Assembly (NCBI GenBank): GCA_964372125.1
Contig: CAYJPL010000052.1
Coordinates: 1 to 5,987 of the forward strand
Length of the DNA stretch: 5,987 nucleotides
Origin: Tannockella sp964372125
Lineage (GTDB): Bacteria; Bacillota_I; Bacilli_A; Erysipelotrichales; Coprobacillaceae
Reading direction: 5' to 3'
Positions 4,463 to 5,987 of the stretch are shown one piece after another. The notes beneath the pieces were generated by a model. It was not told the origin of the DNA and ran no database searches. It worked only from the letters and a program-made list of their open reading frames with translations. A program made the translations under genes and the position numbers. Each line of letters starts with the position of its first letter. Within the stretch, counting starts at the first letter, position 1.

Positions 4463-4873
4463 TTAAAATTCTTTTTTCATAAAGTAAATTGTATTACCGG
4501 TTTTATAATCTAATTTTGAAAAGACGGTATACCCATTTTTCTCATAAAACCCTTTTGCCTGAAAATCAAATGTTTCAAGATATGCAAACTCAGCACCCAT
4601 TTTTCTTGCATCATTCTCCAATTGTGATAGCAGTTCGTTTCCTATATTTTGTCCTCTTTGAATATCATCAACATATAATACTGTAATGTGTAATGCACAT
4701 TCTAATTCTACAAAGCCTGCAATTCCACCAATAATTTCACCATCGACCTTTGCACATTTATAAATTCCATCAAATACTTGACTAGATGATAAATTACAAC
4801 ATTTTGCATTATACGATACTAGTTTTTCATCTATAAATTCAAACTCCTTTGCTGATACTTTTTCAATTACCAT
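4463..4873 (-). CDS. GNAT family N-acetyltransferase
   Basis: Predicted cytosolic acetyl-CoA-dependent N-acetyltransferase of 136 residues, a compact single GNAT domain. Strand beta-4 and motif A are clear: HITVLYVDDIQRGQNIG (62-78) with the pyrophosphate-binding loop RGQNIG at 73-78, then helix NELLSQLENDARKMG. The middle glycine of the usual RGxGxG loop is Asn here, as in a group of GNATs with an RGQ(D/N)IG loop. Motif B is represented by AYLETFDFQAKGFYEKNGY (97-115), whose FYEKNGY is the classical end of the fold. The acceptor amine is unknown. The AGGAG at 4880-4884, with a 6-nt spacer, supports the start. It lies 51 nt after the methyltransferase gene with no terminator, which suggests co-transcription. 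A separate, decayed GNAT lies at 5688-5987 but belongs to a different subgroup. Confidence 0.92.
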   Translation of the reverse strand: MVIEKVSAKEFEFIDEKLVSYNAKCCNLSSSQVFDGIYKCAKVDGEIIGGIAGFVELECALHITVLYVDDIQRGQNIGNELLSQLENDARKMGAEFAYLETFDFQAKGFYEKNGYTVFSKLDYKTGNTIYFMKKEF

Positions 4874-4924
4874 ATTTTTCTCCTATATTTCATAGTATTT
4901 TGTTTCTTTTAGTCCATTACTAGA

Positions 4925-5623
4925 CTATTTATTTTTTACTTTGCGTAATCTCACTGTCATTATTATAGGAATATTTTCTCCTTCAAAAGGTACTTCATAG
5001 AATCCATCTAGTATAAAGCCACATTGAAAGGCTACATTTAAAATATCACTTATTGTACGATGATAATAGTTTTGTAGCATAGGTTGTCCTTCAATCGCAA
5101 CACCTTTGGTAATACAACTTGTAAAATAATCATCGTTTTCATAAGTAAAACATGGATGATGTGTTGCAAAGACAAATCTACCATTGCATTCAAGCATGTC
5201 AAAAACCGCCTTGAATAATGGGGATATTTTAGATATATCCATTATTGCCATATTTGCTACTGCTTTAGTGTATAACTTTTCTCCTTTGAGTTTCATCAAG
5301 TCTTCATAACTAGTTGCATCACAAATTTTAAAATCCACTTTATCCAAAACATCACTTCTACGCTTGATAGCAAGCTCAATCATCTTAGAACTATAGTCAA
5401 AAGCTGTTACCTTTGCACATTGATTTGCCATTCTTTGAGAAAAGTTCCCATTTCCACACGCTATATCAAGCACTAAGTCATTTTCATTTATTTCAAGCAA
5501 TTTTTCTACATTAGGTCGAACAATATCACAGTGAAAATAGTTAGACTCATCACCCATTTGTTCATCCCAAAACTCCGCATTTGTTTCCCATGATTCTATC
5601 CCGTTGTCTTTAAAATCCGCCAT
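4925..5623 (-). CDS. class I SAM-dependent methyltransferase
   Basis: Predicted cytosolic methyltransferase of 232 residues with a UbiE/COQ5-like Rossmann core. Motif I is LDIACGNGNFS (52-62) for SAM binding. D76 in AFDYSS is the acidic residue that contacts the ribose. D102 in ICDAT marks motif III. AVANMAIMDI (121-130) is motif IV. A later FATHHPCF (152-159) matches the HPCF signature seen in many small-molecule methyltransferases of Firmicutes. The N-terminus (SWETNAEFWDEQMGDESNYF, 11-30) is the lid common to this group. The substrate is unknown. The start is supported by AAAGG (5633-5637) 9 nt upstream. No strong promoter is visible; a weak TTTAAC-18-TAAAAT pair is possible in the AT-rich leader. 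It is the first gene of the probable run with the GNAT and DUF1904 genes. It is unrelated in detail to the shorter methyltransferase at 892-1461. Confidence 0.92.
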   Translation of the reverse strand: MADFKDNGIESWETNAEFWDEQMGDESNYFHCDIVRPNVEKLLEINENDLVLDIACGNGNFSQRMANQCAKVTAFDYSSKMIELAIKRRSDVLDKVDFKICDATSYEDLMKLKGEKLYTKAVANMAIMDISKISPLFKAVFDMLECNGRFVFATHHPCFTYENDDYFTSCITKGVAIEGQPMLQNYYHRTISDILNVAFQCGFILDGFYEVPFEGENIPIIMTVRLRKVKNK

Positions 5624-5687
5624 ACAATTTTACCTTTCTGTTACATAAATTTTACTCAAATGTATTCTATGCGTTAAACCGCATGCT

Positions 5688-5987
5688 TTATTGACTCAAC
5701 TTTAATTTCGATATTAGAAATTATTTTCCTTGATCATCAAGTTCATTTTTATCTTATTGACTAAACCCTATTGCATTAAAGTTTTGCTCATTTACATCTA
5801 CAACTATAACTTGGTATTCACTTATAGCTTGAGTTATTAATCTTTTACCATTACCTTGTTTCATATAAGGTTTGTCTATGAATAACATCTCAAGTTTATT
5901 ATTATAAATTCGCATAAATCCAATAGGTAACAGCTCATTATACTCTCGAAAGCCAAGGTATCAATTTACTCTAGCACCATTTCAATA
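5688..5987 (-). pseudogene. decayed GNAT N-acetyltransferase, 5' end beyond the window
   Basis: One minus-strand frame keeps a recognisable GNAT core. Before it come two stops (TGA at 5984-5982 and 5963-5961). Then it reads PIGFMRIYNNKLEMLFIDKP, then a YMKQGNGKRLI acetyl-CoA loop, then VIVVDVNEQNFNAIGF. After a TAA (5756-5754) the same frame gives DKNELDDQGK, matching the usual C-terminal end of YjaB-like GNATs, then another TAA (5723-5721). Related proteins read AxGFYxxxGF where this one reads AIGF, so about six residues seem lost between the repeated GF pairs. UGA as Trp does not rescue it, because intact genes here use TGG only. There is no ribosome binding site near the internal Met. The gene is dead or a remnant; its N-terminal part, if any, lies beyond the right edge. 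Confidence 0.75.

Noticed and set aside
5669..5684. ATGCG/CGCAT hairpin as terminator of the GNAT remnant
   Set aside because: The stem is only 5 bp and no U run follows it on the minus strand.
5729..5741. 13-bp palindrome CTTGATCATCAAG upstream of the 5623 methyltransferase gene
   Set aside because: It coincides with the LDDQ codons of the decayed GNAT frame, so coding history explains it better than an operator.
5961..5984. Use of UGA as a Trp codon, which would remove two stops from the decayed GNAT frame
   Set aside because: All ten Trp codons in the intact genes are TGG, and two further TAA stops remain in the frame.

Overview
This AT-rich window (roughly 30 % G+C by eye) is chromosomal-style DNA from a low-G+C Firmicute. 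A gut Erysipelotrichia or clostridial relative fits the codon use, the AGGAGG-type ribosome binding sites and the protein families, but the genus cannot be fixed from the sequence. Every credible gene lies on the minus strand. The genetic code is standard: all ten Trp codons in the intact genes are TGG, and the genes end in TAA or TAG.

In transcription order (right to left), the right edge (5987-5688) holds a decayed GNAT acetyltransferase with four in-frame stops. Next comes a probable three-gene run: a class I SAM methyltransferase (5623-4925), a GNAT acetyltransferase (4873-4463) and a DUF1904 tautomerase-like protein (4407-4054). The gaps are about 50 nt and show no terminator. The run ends at a strong hairpin (3927-3895), which overlaps the promoter of an unrecognised 136-residue protein (3757-3347).

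The middle (3346-2952) has no long open reading frame but holds a complete small transcription unit. It has a good sigma-A promoter (TTGACC-17-TATAAC), two adjacent palindromes over the -10 and start region, a ribosome binding site, a 55-codon frame for a signal-peptide-bearing peptide, and a hairpin terminator. This is the most novel-looking item in the window. Beyond it are a DUF7000-like protein (2951-2442) and its terminator (2390-2356).

The left third carries a PTPS/QueD-fold protein with a C-terminal zinc ribbon (2091-1528). It keeps the zinc-binding histidines but lacks the usual catalytic Cys and the pterin-anchoring Glu. It has its own terminator and possibly a leader of about 140 nt. 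It is followed by a second SAM methyltransferase (start corrected to 1461) and a Cof-type HAD phosphatase (802-29).

Most genes are small, self-contained enzymes with separate promoters and terminators, so no single pathway links them. I see no mobile element, tRNA, rRNA or CRISPR array.
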